Shown: positions 1 through 10,000, counted from the stretch's first letter. The stretch is 64,000 nt of DNA from Alteromonas ponticola (GCF_012911815.1 NZ_JAATNW010000002.1:124001-188000), one strand, 5' to 3'. Translations and numbers: made by a program. Notes: generated by a model from the letters alone, not told the origin.

Positions 1-1117
1 ATTGACTCATTTTTACTGAAATTGCTTCGCCCTTCATTTGCTTTTTTAACATTCTTTTGGTGCGATCGACAACATCGCCTACCAATTGTCCGCACGCAGC
101 ATCAATATCATCACCGCGGGTTTTGCGCACCATAACCGTGTAACCATATTCCATCAGCACTTTAGCAAAACGGTCAATGCGGGAATTGCTCGAACAGGTG
201 TACGGCGAGCCCGGATAGGGATTAAACGGTATCAGGTTAATTTTGCATGGGGTGTCCTTCAACACTTTTGCGAGTTCGTGTGCCTGATCGGTGCTGTCGT
301 TTATATGCGAAAGCATAACATATTCAACGGTCACCTTACCCTGATTGGCTTTTGATTTCGCCAAATATCGACGCACTCCAGCAAGAAAAGTCTCAATGTT
401 GTATTTTTTATTAACCGGAACAATTTCATCCCGCAATGTATCGTTGGGTGCATGTAAGGAAATAGCCAGGGCAACATCGATTTGATCGCCAAGTTTATCC
501 AATGCTGGCACGACGCCAGAGGTGCTCAGGGTCACGCGGCGTTTAGATAAACCAAAACCGAAATCGTCCAACATCAAATCCATAGCCGGAACCACGTTTT
601 TCAGATTTAACAGGGGTTCACCCATGCCCATCATAACCACGTTGGTAATGGGTCGTTTGCTGGAGTCTTTGGACAAGCCTAAATGGGTTGCTACCCGCCA
701 AACCTGGCCGATAATCTCACTCACGCTTAAATTACGATTAAAACCCTGCTGTGCGGTTGAACAAAAAGTACACTCCAATGCACAGCCAACCTGTGAAGAA
801 ACGCACAATGTGGCGCGATCACTTTCGGGGATCCACACCGATTCCACTTCCTGACCACCAGCTAACGCCAAGGCGAATTTAATGGTGCCATCGCTGGCTT
901 CCTGAAAATAGGCGATTTCGGGCGCAACTATTTCACAATGCTGTTCGAGTTTTTCACGCAAGCCTTTATTCAAGTTACTCATTTGGGCAAAATCACTGAC
1001 GCCCTGCTGGTAGATCCACTTCATCACCTGATCGGCGCGAAACGGCTTTTCACCAATCTCATTGAAGAACTCACGCAGCATTGTGCGATTGAGATTGAGC
1101 AGATTTGTTTTTGCCAT
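1..1117 (-). CDS. rlmN: 23S rRNA/tRNA adenine-C2 methyltransferase RlmN (3' end cut by window edge)
   Basis: Radical SAM enzyme that methylates C2 of A2503 in 23S rRNA and of A37 in some tRNAs. I translated the minus strand from the ATG at 1117, which has an AAAGG ribosome site just upstream; the frame stays open to the window edge (372 codons), so only the last codons are missing. The radical-SAM cluster motif CxxxCxxC is at C112, C116 and C119 ([10 protein letters not shown]), the GMGEPLLN motif follows, and the second catalytic cysteine lies in DAACGQ at about residue 342. It sits downstream of ndk in the same direction with a terminator between them. Confidence 0.96.
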   Translation of the reverse strand, partial: MAKTNLLNLNRTMLREFFNEIGEKPFRADQVMKWIYQQGVSDFAQMSNLNKGLREKLEQHCEIVAPEIAYFQEASDGTIKFALALAGGQEVESVWIPESDRATLCVSSQVGCALECTFCSTAQQGFNRNLSVSEIIGQVWRVATHLGLSKDSSKRPITNVVMMGMGEPLLNLKNVVPAMDLMLDDFGFGLSKRRVTLSTSGVVPALDKLGDQIDVALAISLHAPNDTLRDEIVPVNKKYNIETFLAGVRRYLAKSKANQGKVTVEYVMLSHINDSTDQAHELAKVLKDTPCKINLIPFNPYPGSPYTCSSNSRIDRFAKVLMEYGYTVMVRKTRGDDIDAACGQLVGDVVDRTKRMLKKQMKGEAISVKMSQ

Positions 1118-1215
1118 GATTTGACCTTTAAATAACGCTTAATAAATTTGCCTGTTGCCAGGTTTACCCTCTACCTGACAGCGCTGGGACAGCCCGTCGT
1201 TTTTTGAGGACATCA

Positions 1216-1241
1216 TATAAAAAGGGAGCCGCAGCTCCCTT
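1216..1241 (-). terminator. Rho-independent terminator after ndk
   Basis: Stem AAGGGAGC / GCTCCCTT (1222-1229 with 1234-1241) and a 4-base loop. Read on the minus strand it is followed by a T run. It closes the suf-ndk transcript before rlmN. Confidence 0.8.
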
Positions 1242-1264
1242 CCTTGTTAACTGTCAGTCGACGA

Positions 1265-1696
1265 TTAACGTGTGCGCGGGCAAACTTCTTCGTCTGAGAA
1301 GAAAAACGCAATTTCACGCGCTGCAGATTCTGGAGCATCAGAACCGTGCACAGCGTTTTCGTCGATAGAAACGGCGTAATCAGCACGTAACGTTCCCGCA
1401 GCAGCTTCTGCTGGATTAGTTGCGCCCATAATTTCACGGTTTTTAACTACCGCATTTTCACCTTCAAGCACCTGCACCATAACCGGGCCAGATGTCATGA
1501 AATCAACTAACGCACCAAAGAAAGGACGCTCTTTGTGTTCTGCGTAGAAGCCTTCAGCCTGCTCCTTGCTCATATGAAGCATTTTTGATGCAACAATGCG
1601 CAGACCAGCAGATTCAAAACGGTTGTAAATTGCACCGATAACGTTTTTTGCTACCGCATCAGGCTTAATAATAGAAAATGTACGCTCAAGAGCCAT
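1265..1696 (-). CDS. ndk: Nucleoside diphosphate kinase
   Basis: Transfers the gamma phosphate between nucleoside di- and triphosphates in the cytoplasm. The 143 residues match the family length. Visible marks are the N-terminal [12 protein letters not shown] and the active-site segment NAVHGSD with the phosphorylated histidine at H117. It lies about 80 bases downstream of sufE on the same strand and has its own terminator, so it may be read from the suf transcript or from its own promoter. The ndk-rlmN adjacency is common in gammaproteobacteria. Confidence 0.97.
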   Translation of the reverse strand: MALERTFSIIKPDAVAKNVIGAIYNRFESAGLRIVASKMLHMSKEQAEGFYAEHKERPFFGALVDFMTSGPVMVQVLEGENAVVKNREIMGATNPAEAAAGTLRADYAVSIDENAVHGSDAPESAAREIAFFFSDEEVCPRTR

Positions 1697-1778
1697 CTTT
1701 TCTGTCTCCGTAAACTAATCGAATAAATTTGGGCGCGAATTATAGGCAATTCTTCCGCACTTGACCAGAGGCGATTGA

Positions 1779-2192
1779 TTAATGCACTGCGTTTCTGGCT
1801 AAACCGTTAATTTTTGCCACGATTGCGCGTAAACCATTGCCTCGCGTTGGGGTGATATGACGCTCTAAGTCCAGTGCTTCAAAATACTGATCGATATCAA
1901 AATCGAGAATCTGTCTGGGTGTTTTATCGTTGTACGCGGCCAGCACCAGTGCCAGTAAACCCTGCACAATAATGGCATCGCTATCTACGTCAAATTGCAA
2001 ACGGCCATTCTGACTGCGTGATACCAACCACACCTGGCTCTGACACCCTTTTACCAGACGATCCGCAGTACGTGCTTCTTCTGGTAATCCAGGCAACGCC
2101 TTCCCTAAATCAATGATGTACTGATAACGCTGCTCCCAGTCATCGAAGAAGGCTAAATCATCAATAATGTCCTGACTACTTGGTAACTGCAT
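1779..2192 (-). CDS. sufE: Cysteine desulfuration protein SufE
   Basis: Accepts persulfide sulfur from SufS and passes it to the SufBCD scaffold. The 137 residues match SufE. The acceptor cysteine is C50 in VKGCQSQVW, inside the family's conserved loop. It is the last suf gene on the minus-strand run, 17 bases after sufT. Its location beside SufS-type rather than Isc scaffold genes fits the SufE family rather than CsdE. Confidence 0.95.
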   Translation of the reverse strand: MQLPSSQDIIDDLAFFDDWEQRYQYIIDLGKALPGLPEEARTADRLVKGCQSQVWLVSRSQNGRLQFDVDSDAIIVQGLLALVLAAYNDKTPRQILDFDIDQYFEALDLERHITPTRGNGLRAIVAKINGLARNAVH

Positions 2193-2209
2193 GGGATAAC
2201 CTTTAGGTG

Positions 2210-2740
2210 TTAAAAAAACAATCCGGCTTCAAGTTGGGCTTCTTCACTCATTTTATCACGCGACCAGGGCGGATCGAATACCAGTTCGACGTTAACGTTC
2301 TTTACATTTGGTACCATTCCAACACGATACTCAACATCCCCCACCAGTACCGGCCCCATTCCGCAGCCAGGTGCGGTGAGTGTCATGTCAATGTTAACAG
2401 TATTGGACGATTGATCTACGGTAACCTGATAAATCAGGCCTAACGACACCAGATTAATCGGAATTTCTGGATCGAAAATGGTTTCCAATGCTTCCCATAC
2501 CTGTTTTTCGTCGATGGTGTTGTCATCTTTAGGCGTAAAATTCAACACCTGTGGCTTACGCCCAATCGCATCCGCATCAGTACCGTCAATGCGATACATA
2601 TTACCGCGCCAGGTGACCGTATAATTGCCACCGAGATCCTGGGTGATGTTAACAAACTCACCTTCAGGGATTTTGACGACGTTGCCTGCGGGTACCAAAC
2701 GCGCTTTGCAGTCACGCTCGGTGGTAACCATTTTCTGCAT
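2210..2740 (-). CDS. sufT: SufT-type Fe-S assembly/maturation protein (MIP18/DUF59 family)
   Basis: Auxiliary factor for Fe-S protein maturation. An N-terminal SufT-specific part (residues 1 to about 85, with EGEFVNITQDLGGNYTV) precedes a DUF59/MIP18 domain (about 90-176) with the family motif DPEIPINLVSLGLIY and the GCGMG cysteine near residue 128. ATG codons 1 and 4 are both possible starts. It begins 8 bases after the sufA stop, so it is part of the same operon. Bacterial SufT is known to matter most under high Fe-S demand. Confidence 0.9.
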   Translation of the reverse strand: MQKMVTTERDCKARLVPAGNVVKIPEGEFVNITQDLGGNYTVTWRGNMYRIDGTDADAIGRKPQVLNFTPKDDNTIDEKQVWEALETIFDPEIPINLVSLGLIYQVTVDQSSNTVNIDMTLTAPGCGMGPVLVGDVEYRVGMVPNVKNVNVELVFDPPWSRDKMSEEAQLEAGLFF

Positions 2741-2748
2741 CAGATAAC

Positions 2749-3105
2749 TCAGCTTATATTAAAACTTTCACCGCAACCGCATTCATCAACAACATTCGGG
2801 TTGTTGTATTTAATTACACCATTAACGCCTTCCATCACGTAATCAATTTCGGTGTTTTTTAACAATGGCAGTGCATCTTTGGAAATGGCGACAGTCAGGT
2901 TTTCGTTGATATCCAACACTTCATCATCGGCCTTAGCCGCATCAGCAAAATCCAACACATAGGCATACCCTGTACAGCCACTCACCCTTGTGGAAAGGCG
3001 CACAATTTTGTCCTGATGCGTTTTCAGCTTTTTCTCAAAATGCTTAACTGCAGCATCCGTTAACGTGATCACCGACGTTGGCGGCACAAAAGTTTCTACA
3101 GACAT
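2749..3105 (-). CDS. sufA: A-type Fe-S carrier SufA
   Basis: Carries assembled Fe-S clusters from the SufBCD scaffold to client proteins. I place the start at the ATG at 3105 (MSVETFVPP), which has a strong GGAGGT site; an upstream in-frame extension would run into sufS and shows no homology. The protein is 118 residues with the three ligand cysteines C44 (SGCTGYAY), C109 and C111 (ECGCGES). It lies between sufS and sufT in an unbroken operon. Confidence 0.93.
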   Translation of the reverse strand: MSVETFVPPTSVITLTDAAVKHFEKKLKTHQDKIVRLSTRVSGCTGYAYVLDFADAAKADDEVLDINENLTVAISKDALPLLKNTEIDYVMEGVNGVIKYNNPNVVDECGCGESFNIS

Positions 3106-3115
3106 ACTACCTCCA

Positions 3116-4333
3116 TTAAGCCAGCATGGTTTGCGCTTTTTTAAGCGCCCTGAAGAAGGCTTCAACTTCTTCAATGGTGTTATAAATTGAAAACGACGCC
3201 CGCGCCGTACCCGGAATGTTTAAACGCTTCATCAAAGGTTGCGCGCAATTATCACCAGTGCGAATTGCGATGCCCTGACGATCTAAAATAAACCCGATAT
3301 CCGCAGGGTGCGCGCCATCTAGCAGAAAACTCATAATTCCAACTTTGTTTTTTGCGGTGCCGATTAAACGCAACCCCTGCATGTCCGCGGCAAGTTCGTT
3401 TGCGCGCGTCAACAGGGCTTTTTCGTGGGTTTGAATGGCATGCTGATCCAACCCCATGAACCAATCAATTGCAGCCGCCATGCCGATGGCACCAGATATA
3501 TTGGGTGTGCCCGCTTCTAACCGAAACGGCAATGTTCCGAAAGTTGTCTGTTGATATTCAACATCGGCAATCATTTCGCCACCCGTTTGCCAGATTGGCC
3601 AATCCTCAAGCACGTCTTTTCGCCCCCAAAGGCAGCCAATACCAGTGGGACCGAACAGTTTGTGACCTGAAAACGAATAAAAATCGCAACCAATCGCCTG
3701 CACATCTACGCCACCATGAGCAATGCCCTGCGCCCCATCCACAGAAACCAGCGCCCCTGCAGCTTTCGCCATCGCAGTCATTTCTTTGATGGGATTGATG
3801 GTGCCTAACGCATTGGAAACATGGGGGAACGCCACAAGCTTAGTCCGGTTGTTCAAGGCAGCTTTGAATTTAGCAAGATCAAGTTCACCGTCTTCGCTGA
3901 TAGGAATAACAACCAGCGAAGCGCCTGATTTGATGCATGCCTGCTGCCAGGTAACCAGATTCGCGTGATGTTCCATTTCGGTAATTATCACCTCGTCACC
4001 TGACTGCAATTTTTGCGCTAATCCATGCGCCACGATATTTAACGATTCTGTGGTGCCACTGGTCCAAATTACTTCTTCATTCACATTGGCGTTGATAAAA
4101 CGCGCTACGGTGGTTCTGGCCTTCTCATAGCGGCGCGTTGCTTCATCAGACAAGTGGTGAGAGCCACGATGTACGTTCGCATTACATGTAGTGTAAAATT
4201 CTACTAACGCGTCAATAACCGCTTGCGGCTTTTGTGTGGTCGCAGCGTTATCCAGATAAATCAGTGGCTTACCATCAATTTGCGTTTTTAAAATTGGGAA
4301 CTGCTGGCGCAGCGCGGTGACGTCTAGGCTCAT
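3116..4333 (-). CDS. sufS: Cysteine desulfurase SufS (group II)
   Basis: PLP enzyme that takes sulfur from cysteine as a persulfide for the SUF pathway. The 405 residues match SufS. The PLP lysine is K225 (SGHKLFGPTG), the substrate-site segment TEMEHHANLVTWQ is at 118-130, and the catalytic cysteine is C363 in RTGDNCAQPLM; this short-loop arrangement marks group II enzymes, which need SufE. Its ATG overlaps the sufD stop by 4 bases, so translation is probably coupled. Confidence 0.96.
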   Translation of the reverse strand: MSLDVTALRQQFPILKTQIDGKPLIYLDNAATTQKPQAVIDALVEFYTTCNANVHRGSHHLSDEATRRYEKARTTVARFINANVNEEVIWTSGTTESLNIVAHGLAQKLQSGDEVIITEMEHHANLVTWQQACIKSGASLVVIPISEDGELDLAKFKAALNNRTKLVAFPHVSNALGTINPIKEMTAMAKAAGALVSVDGAQGIAHGGVDVQAIGCDFYSFSGHKLFGPTGIGCLWGRKDVLEDWPIWQTGGEMIADVEYQQTTFGTLPFRLEAGTPNISGAIGMAAAIDWFMGLDQHAIQTHEKALLTRANELAADMQGLRLIGTAKNKVGIMSFLLDGAHPADIGFILDRQGIAIRTGDNCAQPLMKRLNIPGTARASFSIYNTIEEVEAFFRALKKAQTMLA

Positions 4334-5589
4334 TTTACTTCCATATGCGCAAAACGCTCACTCAGTTTTGGCTGTAACCAGGACGCTATGGCTTTGTTGG
4401 GAATATCGTTGACCAACTCCTGAATAAAGCCAAAGTTCAACATAACCAACGCTTTTTGACGTGAAATACCGCGACTCAGCAGGTAAAATAACTCGCTGCC
4501 TTCAATCTCTGCCACCGTTGCTCCGTGAGCACATTTCACATCGTCAGCGTAAATTTCCAGTTCTGGTTTGGTGTTCACCAGGGCGCGACGTGATAGCAAG
4601 AGATTTCGATTGTTCATTTCCGCTAAGGTTTTTTGTGCATCACGGTGTATGTGAATGCGACCGTTAAATACTGCACGCGCACCGTCACCGATGATACCGC
4701 GGGCATTTTCTTCCGAGGTACCATTGGGTTGCGCATGCTCGATACAGGTATGCAGGTCGAACAATTCACCTTCTGCCAGCAGATAAATAGCATTAAGTTT
4801 AGCGAAAGCATTTTCCGCTGAATGCCAGATATCAATATCCAGACGAGAAAGCTGGCTACCGTAACCGACCACAGTGCTATTTAGATTTGACGATTCACCT
4901 AGTTTAAAGTGCGTGCCGCCAACCGCTTTTGCATTAGCGGTGTAAAAAGCAAAGCGGTAGTGTTCCAGACTGGCATGATCACCGATACTATACTCAGCCA
5001 CTGCGGTGTTCATACTGTCGTGTTCACCCTGGCCGAATTCCAATACTTTAGCGTGGGAGTGCTGACCGAGTTTCACTAACGCACGGGTATGGTTATCCGA
5101 GTCAGCCGAGGTCAGGTTGATCAGTCTGATTACCGGGGTAATTTCTGCGTGGTCAGCCACGTCAATCATTACACCATGGTGACTGAGTGCATCGTTAATC
5201 TGTCCAAATACATGAGCTTGTGGCTTGATGCGACCAAACAATGTTTTGATATCGTCTTGCTGCTGTGCGTTCGCCTGAGCGAACGAAACAATGCTTACGC
5301 CCTGTGGTAACGCTAACTCATCTAACGAGGTGACCAACGTACCATTGTTAAATACAATATCGATGGCGTCTAATCCAGGTATTTCAGGCACACTGACTGA
5401 ATCAGTCGCCTGCGCATGACTAAATGTACGATCTTTCAACGGAGTAAGCGGGGTAAACCGCCACTGCTCAGCACGCTGGCTCGGCCAGCCTGCCTGCTGT
5501 AATTGGGTAATGGCCTGCTGACGCACAGGAGCCAGAAAATCCTGATTCTCCTGCGCTACATCAATGACCTTTGTTAGCCATTGACTCAT
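4330..5589 (-). CDS. sufD: Fe-S assembly scaffold subunit SufD
   Basis: Partner of SufB in the SufBC2D scaffold complex. The 419 residues show the C-terminal beta-helix and the family segments LLLSRRALVNTKPELEIYADD and CAHGATVAEI. It overlaps sufC at its start and sufS at its end (4 bases each), the tight packing expected of a stoichiometric complex. Confidence 0.95.
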   Translation of the reverse strand: MSQWLTKVIDVAQENQDFLAPVRQQAITQLQQAGWPSQRAEQWRFTPLTPLKDRTFSHAQATDSVSVPEIPGLDAIDIVFNNGTLVTSLDELALPQGVSIVSFAQANAQQQDDIKTLFGRIKPQAHVFGQINDALSHHGVMIDVADHAEITPVIRLINLTSADSDNHTRALVKLGQHSHAKVLEFGQGEHDSMNTAVAEYSIGDHASLEHYRFAFYTANAKAVGGTHFKLGESSNLNSTVVGYGSQLSRLDIDIWHSAENAFAKLNAIYLLAEGELFDLHTCIEHAQPNGTSEENARGIIGDGARAVFNGRIHIHRDAQKTLAEMNNRNLLLSRRALVNTKPELEIYADDVKCAHGATVAEIEGSELFYLLSRGISRQKALVMLNFGFIQELVNDIPNKAIASWLQPKLSERFAHMEVK

Positions 5590-6347
5590 GCAGTTTCTCC
5601 TTCGTATTTCTTACCCAAAAAACCATAACCGCTTTTTTCAACTTCCAGTGCCAGTGACGCATCGCCACTTTTCACAATCTTGCCTTCAGCAAGGATGTGC
5701 ACAAAATCCGGTTTAATGTAATCGAGCAAACGCTGGTAGTGGGTGATCACGACAAAGCTACGCTTACCGTCACGTTGTGAGTTAACGCCGTCGGCGACGA
5801 CTTGCAAGGCGTCGATATCCAGACCTGAGTCAGACTCATCCAGAATACACAGCGACGGCTCAAGCAGAATCATTTGCATTATCTCATTGCGTTTTTTCTC
5901 ACCGCCTGAGAAACCTTCGTTGACGCCACGCTTCAGAAAGTCCAATGGCAGCTGCACCTGTTTGCAGGCATCTTTGGCTTTTTTCAGAAACTCGGCTGCC
6001 GTGAGAGCTTCTTCGCCCCGTTGTTGCCGAATCGCATTAACGGATTCTTTCATGAACTCCATATTGCTAACGCCAGGAATTTCAACCGGATATTGAAAAG
6101 CCAAAAACATGCCTTCGCGGGCGCGTTCTTCGATTTCCATTTCCATCAGATTTTTACCATTTAACGTGGCATCGCCTTCTGAGACGGAATAGCCTTCACG
6201 CCCAGAAAGCACATAGCCTAACGTAGATTTACCGGCACCATTTGGCCCCATAATGGCATGTACTTCACCAGGTTTAACTTCCAGGTTCAGCCCGCGAATT
6301 ATGTCTTTTTCTTCGACGCTTGCGTGTAAATTTTTAATTGATAACAT
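5586..6347 (-). CDS. sufC: Fe-S assembly ATPase SufC
   Basis: ABC-type ATPase that drives conformational change in the SufBCD scaffold. It is soluble and lacks membrane segments. Walker A is GPNGAGKST near residue 35, the ABC signature is FSGGEKKRNEI near 150, and Walker B is CILDESDSGLD followed by the switch histidine in VITHYQR. The 253 residues are standard for SufC. It starts 3 bases after the sufB stop. Confidence 0.97.
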   Translation of the reverse strand: MLSIKNLHASVEEKDIIRGLNLEVKPGEVHAIMGPNGAGKSTLGYVLSGREGYSVSEGDATLNGKNLMEMEIEERAREGMFLAFQYPVEIPGVSNMEFMKESVNAIRQQRGEEALTAAEFLKKAKDACKQVQLPLDFLKRGVNEGFSGGEKKRNEIMQMILLEPSLCILDESDSGLDIDALQVVADGVNSQRDGKRSFVVITHYQRLLDYIKPDFVHILAEGKIVKSGDASLALEVEKSGYGFLGKKYEGETA

Positions 6348-6350
6348 CGT

Positions 6351-7787
6351 TTACCCCACTGAACCTTCAAGGCTTATTTCCAATAATTTGCCGGCTTCTA
6401 CGGCAAATTCCATTGGTAATTCTTTAAATACTTCTTTACAGAAACCATTCACAATCATCGACACCGCTTTTTCTGGGTCGAGGCCGCGCTGTTGACATAA
6501 AAACATTTGATCATCACTGACCTTCGAAGTGGTTGCTTCGTGTTCTACAATAGCGGAAGGATTGCGACTTTCGATATATGGGAACGTATGCGCGCCGCAT
6601 TTATCACCGATCAGCAATGAATCACACTGAGTGAAGTTACGCGCGCCATCGGCTTTCGGCCCCATTTTTACTAAGCCACGGTAAGCATTGTTGCTTTTGC
6701 CCGCCGAGATACCTTTTGAGATGATGGTGGAACGGGTATTCTTACCCATGTGGATCATCTTGGTACCGGTGTCAGCTTGCTGCGCACCACGGGTCAATGC
6801 CACCGAATAGAATTCACCCACGCTGTTGTCGCCTTTAAGCACACAGCTTGGATATTTCCAGGTGATGGCCGAGCCAGTTTCGACCTGTGTCCATGAAATT
6901 TTCGCATTGGTGTGACAGATACCGCGCTTGGTAACAAAATTGTAAATCCCACCCTTGCCTTCTTCATCGCCCGGATACCAGTTTTGTACAGTCGAATACT
7001 TGATGGTGGCGTTATCCATGGCCACAAGTTCCACTACCGCAGCATGCAACTGATTTTCATCACGCTGTGGCGCAGTGCACCCTTCAAGATAGGAGACATG
7101 GCTGCCCTCGTCAGCGACAATCAGTGTGCGCTCAAACTGACCCGTATTCTGTTCGTTGATTCTAAAATAGGTAGACAATTCCATTGGGCAGCGAACGCCC
7201 TTGGGAATATAAACAAATGAACCGTCGGTAAATACCGCACAATTAAGTGCCGCGTAATAGTTGTCAGTGCGTGGTACCACAGAACCGATATATTTTTTAA
7301 CCAGATCAGGGTATTTCTGCAGCGCTTCAGAAATTGGGCAAAAGATAACGCCGGCTTTTTCCAGTTTTTCACGAAATGTGGTGACAACCGAAACAGAATC
7401 AAATACCGCATCAACAGCGACCCCCGCCAGCATTTCTTGCTCATGCAGAGGAATGCCTAGCTTCTCGTAGGTACGCAGCAGTTCGGGATCAACTTCGTCA
7501 AGTGACTTGGGTTTGTCCTTCATGCTTTTGGGTGCTGAATAATAGGAAATCGCCTGAAAGTCGATTTTCGGATAGTTAACGTGGGCCCAATCAGGCTCTT
7601 CCATTTCAAGCCACGCACGATATGCCTTAAGACGCCATTCCAGCATCCACTCAGGCTCGTTTTTCATTGCCGAAAGACGACGGATGACGGATTCGTCCAG
7701 GCCGTTTTCGAAAGTTTCGGCTTCGATTTCCGAATAGAAACCGGCTTCGTACTTCCGTGATAGTGCCTGTTCGATCTGTTCACTCAT
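6351..7787 (-). CDS. sufB: Fe-S assembly scaffold protein SufB
   Basis: Main scaffold on which the SUF pathway builds clusters. The 478 residues carry family segments such as [37 protein letters not shown] and [21 protein letters not shown]. It is the first gene of the suf block and has its own promoter with an overlapping IscR site about 110-145 bases upstream, so suf expression can be set separately from iscRS. Confidence 0.97.
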   Translation of the reverse strand: MSEQIEQALSRKYEAGFYSEIEAETFENGLDESVIRRLSAMKNEPEWMLEWRLKAYRAWLEMEEPDWAHVNYPKIDFQAISYYSAPKSMKDKPKSLDEVDPELLRTYEKLGIPLHEQEMLAGVAVDAVFDSVSVVTTFREKLEKAGVIFCPISEALQKYPDLVKKYIGSVVPRTDNYYAALNCAVFTDGSFVYIPKGVRCPMELSTYFRINEQNTGQFERTLIVADEGSHVSYLEGCTAPQRDENQLHAAVVELVAMDNATIKYSTVQNWYPGDEEGKGGIYNFVTKRGICHTNAKISWTQVETGSAITWKYPSCVLKGDNSVGEFYSVALTRGAQQADTGTKMIHMGKNTRSTIISKGISAGKSNNAYRGLVKMGPKADGARNFTQCDSLLIGDKCGAHTFPYIESRNPSAIVEHEATTSKVSDDQMFLCQQRGLDPEKAVSMIVNGFCKEVFKELPMEFAVEAGKLLEISLEGSVG

Positions 7788-7898
7788 GTTAGGATCTCAC
7801 TTACTTTAGTTTGCCTGTAAAATCGATGTTTTCAGCCTTACGGTTTGGCTGATGACGCAAACATTTCAATGTGCTCAACATCGCAGAAATATATCTCA

Positions 7899-7927
7899 AT
7901 TGTATAATACCTGACTATTTCACTCAA
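7899..7927 (-). promoter_or_regulatory. sufB promoter (sigma-70 type)
   Basis: On the minus strand, -35 TTGAGT (7927-7922) and -10 TACAAT (7904-7899) are spaced by exactly 17 bases. The IscR site covers the -35 and most of the spacer, which is the geometry expected for repression. Position is about 110 bases upstream of the sufB ATG. Confidence 0.65.
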
Positions 7928-7931
7928 GTAT
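7907..7931. promoter_or_regulatory. Type-1 IscR binding site upstream of sufB
   Basis: A 25-base imperfect inverted repeat that begins ATACCTGACTATTTC and ends ACTCAAGTAT. Compared with the published type-1 IscR consensus (ATASYYGACTRWWWYAGTCRRSTAT) I count one mismatch. It overlaps the sufB promoter. Type-1 sites bind the [2Fe-2S] form of IscR, which implies repression when clusters are plentiful. Confidence 0.85.
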
Positions 7932-7985
7932 TAGCGTTCATGCAGTATCTCGATTTGTGTTTACACTGTACCTTGAATGGATACT

Positions 7986-8068
7986 CGCCGCATGGAGGAT
8001 GAAGTCGCTAGCGGCGCGGATTTTGCCGTATTCGGCACAATTTTTCAATGTTAGATGCGGCTAACCGC
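7986..8068. repeat. GC-rich inverted repeats between iscS and sufB
   Basis: Three potential hairpins in the iscS-sufB gap: CGCCGC (7986-7991) with GCGGCG (8011-8016); TGCCG (8024-8028) with CGGCA (8033-8037), loop 4; GCGG (8057-8060) with CCGC (8065-8068). None has a following T run on the minus strand. They may mark 3'-end processing or partial termination of the iscRS transcript. Function is not shown. Confidence 0.4.
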
Positions 8069-8083
8069 CGTCCCCTTGCGGAT

Positions 8084-9250
8084 TCATGTAGTCGAATGAC
8101 GCAATCTGGCAACCACATCAGCAACCCGACTAACGGTATATTCAATGTCATCTTCAGTGGTGAAACGCCCAACGGTAAAACGAATGCCACTTAACGCTAA
8201 GGCTTCGTCACGCCCAATCGCCGAGAGTACATATGAGGGAGCCAGATTAGCCGAATTGCAGGCTGAGCCAGATGAAACAGCGATATCATTGCCTAATGCA
8301 CGGGTCAGCATTTCCCCTTCGATGTCCGCAAAACTGACGTTGAGGTTGTTAAAAATTCGTTGTTCGGGATGGCCGTTAAGGATGACTCCGCCTATATGTA
8401 AAAGCCCCTCTGCGAGTTTTTCCCGCAGCGCATGCAAACGTTCACTTTCCGACCTCATGTGCAGCCCGGCGATATGACATGCCTCACCAAAACCGACAAT
8501 CTGATGGGTGGGTAACGTGCCAGAACGCATACCTCTCTCATGCCCACCGCCATGGATTTGTGCGACCAATTCCACTTTTGGCCGACGACGCACATAAAGT
8601 GCCCCAATCCCCTTTGGGCCATAAAGTTTATGTGCTGAAAAAGACATTAAATCGACCGGGAGCGTGGACAGGTCGATAGGTAGTTTGCCTAAGCTTTGAG
8701 CGGCATCCACATGAAAAAGAATCTGTTTGCGACGACATAATTCAGCAATCGCCCGTATGTCCTGAACAACACCTATTTCATTGTTAACATGCATGACGGA
8801 AACCAGAATGGTGTCTTCACGCAGCGCTTGCTCAAGTTGCTTCAGACTAACTAAACCATCTTCGTCAACAGCCAAGTAAGTGACTTCAAAACCCTGCCCC
8901 TCGAGGAAGCCGCAGGTATCAAGCACGGCTTTGTGCTCCGTATTCAGGGTAACAATATGTTTGCCTTTGTCTGAATGGCGATAAGCCACACCTTTAATTG
9001 CCAGATTATTTGATTCAGTCGCACCTGAGGTGAAGACAATTTCACGAGGATCACAGTTGATAAGCTCGGCCACTTGACTGCGGGCAACATCCACCGCTTC
9101 TTCAGCCATCCAACCATAGCGATAGGTACGAGATGCGGGGTTGGCAAAGTTACCTTCCAGCGTTAGACATTCGGCCATTTTCGCTGCCACGGCCGGATCA
9201 ACGGGCGTCGTCGCAGCATAGTCTAGATAAATAGGCTTGTTCGCAGACAT
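8084..9250 (-). CDS. iscS: IscS-type cysteine desulfurase (group I)
   Basis: PLP enzyme releasing sulfur from cysteine; IscS-type enzymes also feed tRNA thiolation. PLP lysine K208 ([10 protein letters not shown]), histidine in NTEHKAV (H106), and catalytic cysteine C331 in the long loop [10 protein letters not shown], the group I hallmark. At 388 residues it is shorter than E. coli IscS (404): the C-terminal tail used there to dock IscU is missing, matching the absence of iscU here. Its ATG follows the iscR stop directly (TAAATG), so translation is probably coupled. It may serve tRNA thiolation and general sulfur supply while SufS serves SufBCD; that division is inference. Confidence 0.9.
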   Translation of the reverse strand: MSANKPIYLDYAATTPVDPAVAAKMAECLTLEGNFANPASRTYRYGWMAEEAVDVARSQVAELINCDPREIVFTSGATESNNLAIKGVAYRHSDKGKHIVTLNTEHKAVLDTCGFLEGQGFEVTYLAVDEDGLVSLKQLEQALREDTILVSVMHVNNEIGVVQDIRAIAELCRRKQILFHVDAAQSLGKLPIDLSTLPVDLMSFSAHKLYGPKGIGALYVRRRPKVELVAQIHGGGHERGMRSGTLPTHQIVGFGEACHIAGLHMRSESERLHALREKLAEGLLHIGGVILNGHPEQRIFNNLNVSFADIEGEMLTRALGNDIAVSSGSACNSANLAPSYVLSAIGRDEALALSGIRFTVGRFTTEDDIEYTVSRVADVVARLRHSTT

Positions 9251-9733
9251 TTATAAAATCACACTTAAAATTTCAGTTTCCAGTTTTATTTTTGCTTTAT
9301 TCTTATCCTGACGCCCTGCTACTTCTTGCACTTCTCGTTGAGCCATTAATTCGCCCAGTGAGATACCGTTTAAAAAAAGACTGATGCGATCGCTTAAGTC
9401 TTGCCAGAGGCTGTGGGTCAAACAGCGCTCACCGCCCTGACAATCTGCCATTCCCTGACAACGGGTTGCATCGACACTTTCATCTACTGCACGAATTACC
9501 TGTCCTACCGCAATGTCATTGGCATCACGTCCCAATTTATAACCGCCTCCTGGCCCTCGCACGCTGTGAACCAGTTTTTCTTTGCGCAAGCGGGCAAATA
9601 ACTGCTCTAAATACGATAAGGAAATTTCCTGACGTTCTGAAATATCGGCCAGAGGAACCGGCCCTTTCGCTGAGTGTAAAGCCACGTCGAGCATTGCCGT
9701 GACCGCATAGCGTCCTTTAGAAGTCAGTTTCAT
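9251..9733 (-). CDS. iscR: Fe-S cluster-sensing transcription regulator IscR
   Basis: Rrf2-family winged-helix regulator that carries a [2Fe-2S] cluster and represses Fe-S assembly genes when clusters are abundant. N-terminal helix-turn-helix is [20 protein letters not shown] to about residue 60, followed by the [10 protein letters not shown] wing. The cluster ligands C92, C98, C104 and H107 are all present and at the same positions as in E. coli IscR. The 160 residues match. An IscR site lies about 45-70 bases upstream of its start, so the gene is probably self-repressed. Confidence 0.97.
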   Translation of the reverse strand: MKLTSKGRYAVTAMLDVALHSAKGPVPLADISERQEISLSYLEQLFARLRKEKLVHSVRGPGGGYKLGRDANDIAVGQVIRAVDESVDATRCQGMADCQGGERCLTHSLWQDLSDRISLFLNGISLGELMAQREVQEVAGRQDKNKAKIKLETEILSVIL

Positions 9734-9776
9734 GAGGAATACCTAAATGGTGGTTGCAGTAAGTGAAAATTTTTTC

Positions 9777-9801
9777 ATACCTGAGTAAATTGGTCAAGTA
9801 T
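9777..9801. promoter_or_regulatory. Type-1 IscR binding site upstream of iscR
   Basis: A 25-base imperfect inverted repeat beginning ATACCTGAGTAAATT and ending GGTCAAGTAT. Compared with the type-1 IscR consensus I count two mismatches. On the minus strand TTGACC inside the site could be the -35 of the iscR promoter; I do not see a convincing -10. Confidence 0.82.
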
Positions 9802-9981
9802 TTGGCATGCACGGTGAATAATTAAAGGCAATTAAAAATTGAGAAGAATTGTCAATCTGAAATAATGGTAAAGCTGATGGCTTTTTATGTGAATTGATCA
9901 TTTTTAATCAGCTAATCACCTATCAAACGACAAAGTCAGCGTAATCCGACCCAAAGCAACTCAGACAGCCTTTACTTGCCC

Positions 9982-10000
9982 AATGATAATAAGTATCATT
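9982..10000 (+). promoter_or_regulatory. Fur-like box upstream of the secreted helical protein
   Basis: AATGATAATAAGTATCATT is a 9-1-9 inverted repeat with 8 of 9 arm positions paired, close to the Fur box pattern of GATAAT units. It lies 29 bases before the ATG at 10030, the right distance to cover a promoter. It predicts induction of that gene under iron limitation. Confidence 0.7.

Noticed and set aside
86..1135. Plus-strand ORFs of 65-110 codons
   Set aside because: They lie antisense to rlmN, whose minus-strand frame is open across the whole stretch and carries clear motifs.
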